From: Gonapodya prolifera JEL478
Taxonomy: Eukaryota > Monoblepharomycota > Monoblepharidomycetes > Monoblepharidales > Gonapodyaceae
Assembly: GCA_001574975.1 (NCBI GenBank)
Contig: KQ965747.1
Location: forward strand, 127,438 to 191,437
Direction: 5' to 3'
DNA: 64,000 bases
This document shows, piece after piece, positions 44,132 through 56,700 of this stretch. A program made the position numbers and the translations under genes. The notes beneath the pieces were generated by a model. The model had not been told where the DNA came from, did not search any database, and worked only from the letters and a program-made list of their open reading frames with translations. Numbering within the stretch: the first letter of the stretch is position 1; every line of letters begins with the position of its first letter.

Positions 44132-46325
44132 TTACGTTTCAAGGACTGCGTACAAACTCTCAGACGGAACGACTGTCGGAATATCTGTGGCGTAGCCGAT
44201 GATCCTATCCACCAAATCAGATGACAAGCTGAGGGGTGCAGAAGACAGTTTCGCGATGAGCACATTGTTGAGGATTGCCCCATAGATTGCAAACCCCAGT
44301 GTACCTCCAATGGTGCGCACAAAATTACGGAGACCGGTGACGACTCCGATATCCTACTTTGTGACGACAGCCTGAGCGGCGACTTTGAGGTTCAAAATAT
44401 TTTAGTCAGACAGGTGGAACAGTGAAAGGTCAAAATTCAAGAATAGCACCTACCTAACGATGTCTGGGATATCAAGCCTTGCCCAAAACCTTACAAAATG
44501 ACCTTTTATATCGTGCTTCCTTTCGCCAATGTTGTACATCAAAACGACGGGTTACCTGCCAATATTAGAATAAGCACAACCACCCATAATGGTGTTTCTC
44601 GACTGATCCTTTACTGCAGAACGCATGACACCGTCCCCAAGACATATCCAGCGACAATGCAGCGCTTGTTAAATCTGCCAGAAAAAACATTTGCTTCATG
44701 CTCTCCGTCAGCGACCAATCGTAAGTCTCCCACCTGCCAGTCCAACTGACAATCCCTCCAGCGCCCAAGACCGCCATCACTTGAACTACGAGCAGTGGGA
44801 TCATTTGCAGCCCAGCTTGTGTTCCTGACTCCTGCTTCAAAACTTGGAAGTATTGTGGAATGTAGTTGAGCTGGGAATAATATGCAACCCCATTAAGAAA
44901 CTGCGTGATAAATATGACGGTTGGGGTTTGCATGAGAAAAACACGCACTATGTAATTGACGCGAACGTTAAACAGTGGGACCTGGGGTTATGATGGTGGG
45001 AACAAAACTCACTAGGAATCACTGGAAGTCTTCCTTCGCTCCACCCAAATTTCAGTTACAATCGTAACACCAATCAGGAGCAATGATACCACAAAAAGTG
45101 AGATAACTTGAGATTTCCACGGTTATGTACAACCACCCCACGACGTCGCGAGCTGAGGTGTAATCATGCCTGTCCCGCAATAGCAAAACATTTATCAAAA
45201 TAACGTACCAGAAGAAGAAGTGGGGAAGATAGAATAAGGACCGCTCCAGCGCCTTTGCTTTCAGTGAACCGACCACTTTTTTCACTGGGAGGAAAAAGAA
45301 TATCATGAGCAACGCTGCCAGCGCAAAAGGGATGCTGCAGAAACGACAGCTTATAGCATTGAGTTCCGATCTAGAAAGGGCATCGTATGTACTCACGTAC
45401 TCACTTCAGGAAAATGCACCACCTCCAACCAAGCCTGGCAAGAAAGGGTCAGAAAACACTCCTCCCAGCACCGGACCAATTACGCCGGCAAGAGCGATGA
45501 CACCCCCAATAACGCTCTTTACAAAAATGCGTGCGAACACATCATCAATCACCTGGATTGCGCAACGTGTAACGTTCCAATTACCTCGTATTTCCCTCTC
45601 TCCCTGATGCTGACAACATCACTCACCACCGCCTACACCCGCAAAAGCGCGATTAACTATGAGGTCGACGATGGAGCGAGCGATCCAGCATAACACATTT
45701 CCTACAAAAAAATATGACGAGGCAGACGAGAAGGCACACTTTGCGACCCCTGTTTGCAAAATCGTGGCGTCATATTGTGAGGGCTCGAATGAAGAGGGAG
45801 TCCACGCAAGGCGCTCACCAAATATCGCTGAATCTACCCCAGAGTTTGGAACGCAGTGCTTGTTAAGAGGTAAGATGTGCCCACCCAGGAGGACTGGTCG
45901 CCGGAGGCAAAGTCGGCAGATATGCGGGGAAGCGCAGTCGCAAAGACTTGAACAGGCGATTAATCAATGAGAGTGCGATGTTTCTCCGTTAGTTGATTCG
46001 GCAAAAACACCAAGTATGACCGTTTCTTCTGGGAAAACTCACTCTTCTGATCCAAGGTGGACAGCATAATCGCAAGTCCGCATCCAGTAAACACGATCAG
46101 GAGTTGTCTGAATGGAAGATAATTCGTCTGATCCGATTGGACAAATTTTGCGTCGGCACCCCGACCACTTTTCGAGTCTGCGACTTCCTTCTCATCCTTG
46201 AGTCGGGGAGACCCATCTCTGTCCGTTTCATTTGCTTCCGGCTGGGCTTCTACGTCGGTTTTGAGTGGCGCGATTTCATTGTTGTCAGACGTTGCACGAT
46301 TCGTTACTGGACTCTCGTCGTCCAT
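44132..46325 (-). pseudogene. DHA2-type MFS multidrug transporter, broken
   Basis: Pieces of a 14-helix drug:proton antiporter appear in order on the minus strand. A hydrophilic N-terminus runs to FTGCGLAIMLSTLDQ (46325-46050). Then come VFATALPRISADFASGDQSSW and SYLLTSTAFQT (about 45930-45860), VIGGVIALAGVIGPVLGGVF (about 45520-45460), PFALAALLMIFFFLPVKKVV, then ITQFLNGVAYYSQLNYIPQYF and GLQMIPLLVVQVMAVLGAGG. Finally RTIGGTLGFAIYGAILNNVL leads to the end at 44132. A frame change near 45860 sits just before the 'GRFSDIFG' loop motif, and a UAG at about 44357 falls between VVTK and DIGVVTG. The gene is therefore non-functional unless both are assembly errors. The substrate cannot be told. Confidence 0.7.
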
Positions 46326-46604
46326 GGGAGTAGGCCAGTGAACGAAGAGAAACCGAGCGACTCAGCAACGGCGACGGATGTTGTGCTCGTGGGGTCATTG
46401 AGTTGCGGATGGCTGCGGCCCTTCCGCCTGATCACTTCGGCCGTTGCATGGAAACAAAGGAAAGAAGACTGCAAAGCGCCGAAAACAACTTGCATTTGGA
46501 AGCTTCTCGCGATCAAAGATCACCAATGAAAATGAACGCAGATAGCTATACATTTAGAAAATGTTTCTGCACCGTCTGCACCTCTCCAAAACTACAAAAC
46601 TCTT
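46326..46604. other. Short spacer
   Basis: Spacer between the 3' end of the SSP411-like gene and the 5' end of the MFS pseudogene, both read leftward; nothing seen. Confidence 0.4.
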
Positions 46605-49594
46605 TCACAGACGAAGTACGAGCGTCCCTCCCTCCTTCCACTCCACGCGTTCCCAACTGCCATCCTTCGCTCTCGCGTACAAATCCCCGTCTCGTTCCCG
46701 TTCAGTCGCCTGCTCCGCAATCCGTGCTGCTTCGGGGTGCAGTCGCGAAAGTCGAGAGTCGGCGACAGTTATCGTGGTGTACGTGGAGCACCGGTTTCTG
46801 TGCAACAGTTTACGGATGTTGGAAGAGCGGTCGCCGTGGTATATGTACTGAAAACGTCCAAATTGAACGACATCAGTAAAGTCTCCGAATTGATCACGAG
46901 GAAGACAACAAACCTCTTTCAAGCCATCTCCTGCATCCATCAACGCCGTGACCATGAACGGCATGGTCTGGGGGTACCGCAACAACTTCTCCAAACCCGA
47001 CATGGCCGTTTCTCGTGCTCGCTGCAAGTATGGGCCTCCGTCTGCACCAGGAGCGAGTGCCGCGAGACGGACGAGGTTGTGCGCCGCGACCGAATTAGGC
47101 GAGGGTTCGGCGCCGTCGTAATCTTTGGTCGAGGGCACGTCCCAATCAGTTCGGGCAGACCCCCTCGACTCGGCCTCCAAAAACGCACCTTCCTTCATCC
47201 TCAACAACCCCCCACCTTCCGCCTGCCCTCTACCTCCTTCCGCCTCCTTAGCACCCGAGAAATAACCCCCTGCGACAGGATCCCAGAACTTCTCGTCCAT
47301 TACATGTTGCAGCTGCACCGCCCACTCCAACCACGACACGTCGCCGCCAGCTTGGTACAGCTCCAGGAGACCACGCACCAGGAACGCGTAGTCGTCCGCA
47401 ACCGCCGGCGCCGTTCCAGGTCCCTCGCGGTACACTCTCGATATCAGCTTCCCCGAATCGTCCGACAACCTCGCCCTGATGAACTCGGCGGCCTTCGTCG
47501 CGAGGTCAAGGAACTCTGATCTCTCCGCGTCCAGCGGTGCGAGCACACAATGAGCGCGCGCAAGCGAGGCGATCATAAGCCCGTTCCACGCGACGAGGAT
47601 CTTATCGTCCTTGTGCGGTTTGGGCCGTCCAAGGCGAACTTCCCACAGCTTGCGCTTGGCGTCGGCAATGATGTCGGTGATTTGGGAGATGGTGCCGAGA
47701 TTGAGCTTGTCCCCGAATTTCTCGAGGACCATAGCTGGGGTGCGTAGGACGCGGAGGACATTCTAGCGACGTTGGACAAGGTTCGGCGGGTGCACGAAGA
47801 GCGATACGACAAGTCGCCGCTTCTCTCACCTGCCCCTTCAACTCCCCCTGATGATCCACCGACTTTGGCACATTCCCCGTCGGCCTCACATCAAAGAACC
47901 ACCTCAACATCTCCGCGTACTCCTCCCCAACCACTTTATTGAACTCTTCCGCCTCCCACACGCAAAACGCCCCTTCCTTCTTCACCGCCGCGTCTGCAGG
48001 GCCCGCCGAGGGTAGGGAGTCGGCGTCTTCACCGCAGTAGAACCCCCCGTCGGGGTGCTGCAAGTCACGGGAGACGTAGGTCACGATGTCTCGCGCGACG
48101 GCGGATGGGTGGAAGGCTGGGTCGGTTGGGAGGAAGGCGGGGCGGGCGGAGGGGTCGGTGGGAGGAGATGTGTAATCCAGGACGGTGGCCGTGAGGTAAA
48201 GGTCGAGGAGTTGGGCTTGGTCGTAGAGCATTTTCTCGAAGCTGTGAGAGATAGTGTTGCGTTGGTCAGGTGAGTCGTGTTGAAGCACAACGACAGCAGG
48301 TGAATCGAACTCACTGGGGAACGTGCCACTCCTTGTCCACCGAATACCTGTGGAAGCCGTTCCCAACATGGTCGTGGATACCTCCAGCAGCGATGTTCTG
48401 TTTTGTCGCAGCATTTCTCGAGCACTTGTAACCACGCACCACGACCACGGGTCTCACCACGTACCTTGAGTGTATCCAACGTCACAGACTTCGCCATCTC
48501 CTTCTTCTCATGCATCTCCTCCAAACCCTCCTTCACCGCCTCCACAATCTCCTGCTTCTCCGTAAGGCCTTTCTTCTCCAAATTCACGCTGCACTTGTCC
48601 GCCACCGCACGCAGTTCCTTCACGGGCAAGTTGGCGACATCCTCCGGTTTCGGGAGAGCGTCGCACCTGGCGCAGAAGTCGAGGAGGAAGTACATGATGG
48701 GCGGCGTGGGGAACTTTGGAGCGGAGCCGAACCCGCCCCAGGTCGGGTCGTGCATGTCGATGTAGTGCGTCGCGAGCTGAGACGCAGTGGATAGGGAGAA
48801 GGAGGAGGTGATCATGGAGGTGTTTCGAGAGGACAGTGGAGGCGACTGTGTGGGGTCGAACAACGTTTTGGTGTGGGAAGGTCCGGGCAGACGAAGGGTA
48901 AAAGAAGGAACATACCTTTTCAGCCTTCTCCAACACCTCCATCACCTCCTTCCCACTCTCCAGCACCTTCTCCCTCTCTGTTGTCCACGCCCTGCTCATA
49001 TGCCTTAGGATCGACTTGAACCCGGGCCCGTGCCGCCCGTCGTCGCGCGGGTAGTACGTCCCGCCGTAGAAGGGCTGAAGTTGGGGGTTGAGCCAGACGG
49101 ACATGGGCCAGCCGCCTCGGCCGGCGGTGGCTTGAATGAATGTCATGTACATTCTGGGAGGGACGGGGAAGGGGGGGGTCGCCATGGGGGAAAGCAGGAC
49201 GACGCGGCCACGTCATGATCACTCACTTATCGACCGTAGGCCGCTCCTCGCGGTCCACCTTGACATTGACGTACAGCTCGTTCATGATCCTGGCTGTCTC
49301 CTCGTCCTCGAACGATTCGTGCTCCATGACGTGACACCAGCTGGAGGGGGTGATGGGGTGCAATTGCAAGTGGATCATTAAAACCAAGTCATCCCGTCCT
49401 TTAACGACTTACTGGCACGTCGAGTATCCCACACTCAGAAAGATAAGCTTGTTTTCCCTCTCCGCCTTCGCGAACGCCTCCTCGCCCCAAGGGTACCAGT
49501 TGACAGGGTTATGGGCGTGTTGGAGGAGGTAGGGCGACTTTTCGCGCGCGAGGCGGTTGGTGAAGCGTGGTGAGGAGGAGGTGGACGTGGACAT
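46605..49594 (-). CDS. SSP411/YyaL-type thioredoxin-fold and (alpha/alpha)6-barrel protein (SPATA20-like)
   Basis: Minus-strand gene starting at [20 protein letters not shown], which runs into [20 protein letters not shown], the family hallmark. Exon 1 ends at 49413 in STC plus two bases of the next codon; splicing to ...CTGGTGTCAC rebuilds [12 protein letters not shown], the family's C-x-x-C thioredoxin-like motif. [20 protein letters not shown] and [21 protein letters not shown] follow, then [65 protein letters not shown] and the end at 46605. The C-terminal part is like N-acylglucosamine 2-epimerase barrels. The family is widespread but its reaction is unknown; the animal member is SPATA20. 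An upstream open stretch rich in Ser/Pro (to 49843) lacks a clear ATG, so a mitochondrial presequence from another exon is possible but unproven. Confidence 0.85.
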
Positions 49595-51088
49595 GGTGCG
49601 GTGGGGTGATGGCGTGGGGAAGAGGGGGGTGGTGACGAATTGAAGACGGGTTGAGAAACTCCGATCGGTGGGAGGAGGGAGCCCGGGATTTGCTGGACCG
49701 CGGCTGGGAAACTGTGATGTGATGGAGAGAGCGCTGGATTGGTTCAGAAGGGGGCGAAGATGTGGGTGGAGCTTGATCGATGATGGAGGTGACTTCTGCA
49801 GAGGCGAGGGTTGACAAAGAGACGTGAAGCCACTGCGTATCAAGAGCCATTCACCGGTGATTGAAATGTGATCCTTACTAGAAGAAGCGACCGTGTCGCG
49901 ACAGTAATCATAAACCGGGCTCCAAAATTTGCGAAACGTCTCGTAATGGATTTACACACTGTCAGGGAGATACCGTTCGGCATTGTATGAACTACATGAA
50001 ATCACTTCACATCCCCAATGCAACGTTTTCGGTACGGTCCATGGCGAGCACTAGCAGGCCGATATGAGTGAAGGCGGTGCCCGAGCGCAGCTTGCGCTGT
50101 TCGCCGTACATCCAAGCCCTCTAACCGCACGCCAGGTAACAACAGCCATGCACCAAGTGCGTGTCGGGGCACTGGCTAGTGATATCTACAAGTTCCGAGT
50201 TCCGACGTTAGCTGCATTCTGCATTCTGCAGACCATCGATGGACGCCCAAGTCCAAGTGGCAAGTGGGTGGGACGTGCGGTTGGAAGACGTCCCCAGCGA
50301 GAGTAATCATTTATCTGGCTCTGTCAGCACAGTGAATGCATACGTTTGGAGGAGGAGACGGCATTTTGCGTTCTGTGAAGGAAACGTGATCGACCTCTTG
50401 TGATGCTCTTCGAAAGAGATCATAGCTACTTTCGTAAACGTAAACTATAAATTTTACAGAATTCTGACGTATTCTTTTCGACGCGGCCCACGACGGGCAG
50501 GTCGACAGTTCGAGTGGACGTTGTGACCGAGTGCACTTCGCATCGAGACAAAGGGGAGAAACCGTTTCACGTTTCTGCGAGGGAAGGTAGAGTTTCGCAC
50601 AGGGGTAGGCTTCCCAGAACCTGCGACATGACGCAAGAGACACCGGAGGCAGGTTACTCCGAGTACTCTTGATACAGATGAATCGGAGAGGGTCCGCGGG
50701 AACGATTTGACGAGTGTAATTATCTTTATCGAGCGCCATTCTTGGGGCTGTGTCTTCCCCTTTTGCGTCTCAATTTGGGCTGATATTTTCCCTTTTGTGG
50801 ACCGGTTTTTGCCCCGTTATGGAAGACGTGCGCCCACAAAGGGACAATCAACCTCGTTTTGGACTTCATTCCGCTGCTTTGAAAGAGCGCAACGAGACGA
50901 CGCAAACAAATAGGACATGATGCATAAAGTTTAGTCACCCCCGGGGTTGAGCGTGACTTCACGCGCCAGGCCAAGGGGTCCGCTCCGCCACTGTGGCGCG
51001 GCCCAGGTCACGCTGTCCCCCAATTCAAATAAAAGGCGAACGGTTTCTCAGCCTACCCCTGATTCACCCAGAGAAGGAAAACGCAGAC
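49595..51088. other. Long intergenic region: two promoters, no gene seen
   Basis: The SSP411-like gene is read leftward and the OFA carrier rightward, so both promoters lie here. Open frames (for example 50311-50739 minus) show no domain. I looked for tRNA-like and repeat structure and saw none that I can support. Confidence 0.45.
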
Positions 51089-53513
51089 ATGGGCGTGCGC
51101 GAGGTTCTGCTCAACCACTTCAAGTGAGTGCGACAGGAGAGGACTACCCGTTCTTGGCATCGCCCCTCGGCGCTTTTGGCGTCGCTGGCATTCGAATCAC
51201 AAACCAGCGCAGCATCGCCTGGACGCTCAGGAGACCGGAAACTGTGGATACATCGCTGGGAAGCCGCCCAACCGACTGTCGGCAACGCCGTTTTCTCTGT
51301 CCCGCGGCCTGCGCTGACTCACAACGCTTTGTCTCTTTTCCTTCCCCCAGCCAAACAAAGGTTGTCCGCGCACCAGATGCCATCGAGCGAGACAAGTTTC
51401 TCGAATTCCCTCCCCCAATCAACTTCTTTGGCAAGTTCGTGATCCCGGGAGGTTACATCCTGCGAGTACCGTAAGTAGTGGCTCGTCCCCAACTGCGCTG
51501 ACCGCCATTGACCTAACCAACCGAAATCCATCCCCCAACCCTTACATTTCTTCTTACAAAACAGATTCAATCGATGGGCGCTCATGCCCGCCGCCGTCAT
51601 CATCCAGATGTGTGTCGGATCATTTTACGCATGGTCCGGCTACAACGCCGCCATCGACACCGCCATCTCCGGTAACAGCGGTGGTAAGTTTTTCATCCCC
51701 CTTTCCCTTCCTCCTTCTTATTTCTGATCGTCTTCACCTCGCACCCTTTGTCCTTGCGCCACCCAGCCGGCCAAGCCCCCAACACGTTCTACATCGCCAT
51801 CGCCTTCTTCGGTCCTACCGCCGCTGTTCTCGGGCCCTGGATGGAACGCGTCGGACCCCGCTCGGGCGCTCTTCTTGGAATCACGGGATACTTCCTCGCG
51901 CACATGTTTGCCGCCATTGCCTGCATCACGAAACAGCTGTGGTTGCTCTATGTCGGATATGGCTTTTTCGGTGGTTGCGGTCTCGGTATTGCGTGAGTGC
52001 GCCCTCTGGATGGGATTGTGTGACCGCCTCCCCCGCAAACGAACCCCTGACGTTTTTATACTTAAACTTTCAGGTACATCTCTCCCGTATCGCCTCTCCA
52101 GAAATGGTTCCCCGACTGGCGCGGTCTCGCGTCCGGTCTTGCCGTTGCTGGATTCGGTCTCGGTTCCTTTGCCGCTTCTTACTTGCAAAACGTAAGCCTC
52201 TCGACCATTTCCCCACCTCGATCATAATCCTCACACCACACCCCACCCCACACAGTCCCTCATCGCCTCCTACGGCGTCTCCAACTGCTTCTTCATCCTC
52301 GGATGCACCTACCTCGCCATTGTTCTTCTCCTCCTCCCCATCCTGCGCGTGACTCCCCCTGGGTACGCCATCAAGGGCGTGACCGTCGACACGATCAAGG
52401 GTACTGAGAACATCAACCTAACGAGCAAGTCGGCCGACTCTTTGGAGAAGAAGGATGGAGAGAAGGAGGGAGAGGAGGCAGATGGGTCAAAGGCTGCGGT
52501 CGTAGATGTGGCGACAAAGAACCCGTTGGCGATTCTGAGCTCGATGAATTTGGTGGATGCTATCATGTCTGTGAGTTTTACACTCTCTCAGTTCGCAGAT
52601 CACGTTTTTTCGGTCCATGTGGTTAACTGTCACCATTTCTGTCCATAGTGGGAATTCCGCATGATGTTCATCATGCTCTTCTGCAACGCCCTGTTCGGCC
52701 TCACCACGACCTCCAAACTGCAAGACATGGTCAAGAACCAATTCGGCAAAACAGCCTCCGAGGCATCCACCGTCAACGCCATCTTTGCCGTCTTCAACGC
52801 CTTCGGTCGTGTCGCCATCCCGCTCCTTTCCGACAAGGTCGGCCGCAAGGGCGTGTATCTCCTCATCCTCGGCGTTCAGATCGTCATTTGCGCATCGTTC
52901 CCTACCGTGTTTGTCAATGCGAGCTACCCTGGGTTCCTGGTGTGCATTTTTGCGCTCGTGGCGTGCTACGGAGCCGGGTTTGGTGCCATTCCGGCTTTCT
53001 TGTCGGACCAGTTCGGAGCAAGGAACACTGGTGCTACACACGGTGTTATTCTGTGCACGTGGTCGATTGGTGGTATTATTGGGTTGGGATGTGAGTAGTT
53101 GAACGTGTCTCAGTTTTTGATTGCGGAACAGAAACTCAACATCATCGTTCCCATTCTTCAACAGACAACGCAATCCTGAACGGCGAGGTGGCCAAATCCT
53201 CAAAGACCGCTCTTGACGTGTACAACCTCAACTTCCGCTGGATCCTGCCAATCATTATTGTCGGGTTCGTCAACACCATCTTTATCCGCACCAACATCCG
53301 CGACCGGTGAGTTGCTGCCACCCTTCCTCATAATCAAAGGACCGTACTTACCTTCCGCCCTCACCACCCAGTCTCCTCCCCCGCTTCCCCGGCGAAATCA
53401 TCCGCGTCCGCTTTGGCAAGCTCCGCCTCCTCACCACCTCCGGCATCCGCGTTATCGAGAAGGAGGAGGAGGACCGTCTCTGGGGCGAGTTCCTGGCCAG
53501 CCACGGGTACTAA
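51089..53513 (+). CDS. OFA-family MFS carrier (oxalate/formate antiporter-like)
   Basis: Nine exons: 51089-51123, 51351-51470, 51565-51683, 51767-51992, 52074-52191, 52256-52570, 52649-53090, 53165-53306 and 53372-53513, giving 552 residues. Every junction is GT-AG and every phase closes. Membrane segments begin with [20 protein letters not shown], the conserved first helix of the OFA group. [20 protein letters not shown] is the group's loop 4-5 motif. A charged central loop rich in Lys/Glu (about residues 240-300) separates two halves of six helices. The C-half has [13 protein letters not shown] (MFS loop 8-9 motif) and [20 protein letters not shown]. The C-terminus is hydrophilic ([19 protein letters not shown]). 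Substrate is unproven; monocarboxylates or oxalate are usual. The gene converges with the WD40/HEAT gene (187 bp between stops). Confidence 0.9.
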
Positions 53514-53700
53514 GGGAGGAGGGACTTTTGGATGATGTGTGGAGTGGTGCGGCGGTCCTGGAGGCACCTTGAGGCGCCTTTTATTTGTCTCGGTGTCCCG
53601 ATGATTTTGTTCACAGGTTAGCTTCTGTGATTTTTCCATAATGATAATTGTAAAATGACATAGTTCATACATGCTCTCGAGTACTGAATTTTCAAGTGTG

Positions 53701-56700
53701 CTACATGCGCACAACGACTGTCCGCTGTTGGTCAGGCCACACGAGTGTTTGGGTTGCCGACGAGGGTCTTGAACCCCCTCGATTTTGCAACTGTCGTGCA
53801 GCAGCCGTGTCTCCTGTTCGCGCAGCGCCTTTCGCGCGACGCTCTCGCTTTCGAAAGGCTGAAGCGCGGTCGCTGGCGTCGACTGCCGGCGTGCGCACAA
53901 TGTCGGAGCGGTTGTGGGTGAGCCATTCTATGACTGTCTGGTGCGATTTACGCCGCAGGGCCGTTACTTCTTGGGAGTGGCTCTTCAACGATTCCTAACA
54001 ACGCAAACAGAACCCCCTTTTTGCGTGCATCTTTCAACGGAAAAGACGGGGTGCACTCACATTCAAGACCGTTCCCTCCATCCCCCGCTGCAGATCCGCC
54101 CTCACGAGGCCCAACGTCACCATCCAGCTCGCCAGGGCCCTTTTCGAGTCCACGCCGAGCTCTACAAGCGACGCGAGCGCGGCTTTGCGCACGTCGTCCT
54201 CCTTGTCCGCAAGGCGATAGATCAGCGCCAGCACCACTTCGCTGTGTGCGACATTGTAGTTGCCGAGAGAGGTTGAGAGTTGAGCGCGGACCTGGCGCGT
54301 GTGTAGGGGCGACGGTTGGGCTGGGAAGTCTTTCGGGGAGGGGTGACGATGCCACGAACCTGCCACGCCTCATCTTCCATTGCGTCCATTTGAGGTGCAA
54401 TGACTTGCGACCACACGTCTCGAAAGTCGGTGCTGAACGTCCTGTAAAGGTAAAGAATGGCTTTCACTGCCTCAGAGCGTTCCTTCCACGTGGATATACT
54501 CGGTGGAGCGTACAGAAGACGCAAGAGGGATAGCAGAATGTTGTGGATGGTCGGTGGAAGATGCTAAGATTTCGGAGATGTATTCAGTTCCCCGCAAAAA
54601 GAGAAAAGAAGGAAAGAATAATATTACCTCCATTCCTTTGAAATAGTTGTCTGTGATAACACTATCAACAGTTGCGTGGGCGCTTGGATCTGTTTCCGGT
54701 TGACTCTTTTTATAACTTCTTTTCTTTCCAGATGGAGGTGTTCCCCTTGTAAGCCGGTCATGATTGGCGCTGTACTCTTGGCGTGAACGGACCAGTGAGC
54801 TGGGAGTTTTCTGGAGCTTACGCTCCTGTTCATGGCCGTCGTGTTCAAGGCTGGTTTTGCCGGCCGTCTCGACATCGACCCGTTTTCGCTTGCCTCCTGA
54901 CAAGATTCGTTCTGTACGGCGAACCAGATTCCACGTTAGCTTCGCTTCAGCTTCTGTTGAGATGCTTGGGAACTCCAACTTCAAGTCAACAGTTGCAACT
55001 TCAGGTGGTGGAGCGGGTTTTGGTGGTGGCGGGAGACGGGGCAGTTTGGTTACTTTTTCGGGGTCCGGCACTTTCTTTGGCTTAACGATCGGGGGAAGTG
55101 TCAGTGCAGCAGAAACTACTGGCGGCTTCGCCTTCTTTTGTGGTTTCGGTCGAGGCTTGGGTGTGGGAATCGACTTGGGAGGAGGGTGTGGCTTCGGCGA
55201 TGGAGGAACATCGTCTTTTTTCGCGTCGGGCTCTGGTTCTCTGATTTGGACCGGGTTTTCAGGCTCCTGAACGGTGGGTTCTGGTGGAGGTTCGTGAATC
55301 GCACCTTTCTCATCCAAATGAGATGGTGCTTCCGGTGCTGGCGCCTGGACAACAGCTGGAGGGAGACTTGGCGGCTGCGGCGGAGGAGAAACCGGAGCTG
55401 GCTCTTGCGCCGCTGAATGAACCACTGCAGGTTGAGGCTGCACGGTTTCCGGGGAAACATCTGTCTCCAATTCCACGTCATCATCTCCCACCGTCGACGG
55501 CAAATTCGGTTCAGGAGTTTTTTCTCGTCTCTGTTGTCGCCGCTTCAACAGGTAGTCTTTGAGCTTCGCGGACGAAGCGTCGTCTGCCACTGTCGGCCGG
55601 GTATCAGACGTGAACAATTTTCGTGATGAAATCATCGAGGGACGCTGCTTTGCGGAAGCTGCAGCGTTCCGCAGGACGGTTGCCGCACCCGCGGCATTTG
55701 GTAAAGAGATTCCCATCGCTTTAAACTTGGATTCCACTCTGAGGCGAAGTTTTCGCGCTAAGTCGATTCTTCTCTTCATTTCTTCGGTCAGAAAGCGATT
55801 ATCCGGCGCTAGCGAGGGGTTAGAGAGCGACAGGCCTTCCGTAGATCCCGTTACCTCATAAGCGGGGAGGCTTGACTTTCGCCGCGATCGCTTGTTCTTG
55901 GATGGATCAGTTTTGTCAGAAGTCTTCTTACTGTGTCTGCGTTTTCGATGCTTCCGTTCTGTTCCACCATCGTCTGCGATACTATCGGGTTGAAGCACTT
56001 CGCTCTCACGATGACCACCGTGCACTTCGGTAGAGCCTCGCCTTGACATGATAGCAGAGGTTTTAGATGTCGCAAGCTTTTCTGCCTTCTCCGCAGCTGC
56101 GCGCTTTTGCCTTGCTGATGAAGTAAGAAACAGATTATTATGCTGAATAGTTGATGGTGGTATCACTGACCTCACCGATTCGAGCTTCTTCTTCGTTTGC
56201 CATTTTGTGCAGTTGTGTGAGAAGCCTTCGTCGATCTTCGGTATCCATGTTCGGATCATGTTTTTGAATGAGCCTCGAGAGTTCTTCCTCAGTCAAAAGA
56301 TCTGGGTGAAGCTACAGAATATTGAACACTCTCCGATACTTTTCTCTTCAAATGAGCCACGTCACTCACAGATGATCGCCTACGGCCTGATTTCTCCTTT
56401 TTCATCATTTCCTCCATAAAATTGCCATCATGCACAAGATCAGGGACGAATCCTTCACTCGCCACAGTAAAAAGGTGATTACTGGAAAAAGCATCTCAAT
56501 CCCACTTACCTAGCGTAAGTGTTCCTCTCCTCGCAAGTTTTTTTTTGAGAAGCCGTCGATACTCCCTCGCTTTTTCAATGAGTTCTTCCTCGGTATACTT
56601 GATCCATTCGCCGAGCCCTTGCCGCCAGAAATGGGTCATTATTGAGTCCCAAACAACAAATGGTAGAACAGACACAGGGCGTATCTCTGACCTCGCAAAA

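Noticed and set aside
30513-46325. Alternative genetic code with UAG as a sense codon
   Set aside because: UAG appears to terminate PIG-V (twice in tandem), DRC11 and PAD, and serves at the antizyme shift site; UAA, UGA and frameshift lesions also occur in the decayed genes. Reported only as an observation to test.
46737-47519. Long plus-strand open frame opposite the SSP411-like gene
   Set aside because: It is a shadow of GC-rich coding sequence; the minus strand carries clear family motifs.
53745-53830. tRNA-like T-arm on the minus strand (GGGGGTTCAAGACCCTC)
   Set aside because: No matching acceptor stem or D- and anticodon arms could be found at the right distances, and the stretch lies inside the last, open exon of the WD40/HEAT gene.
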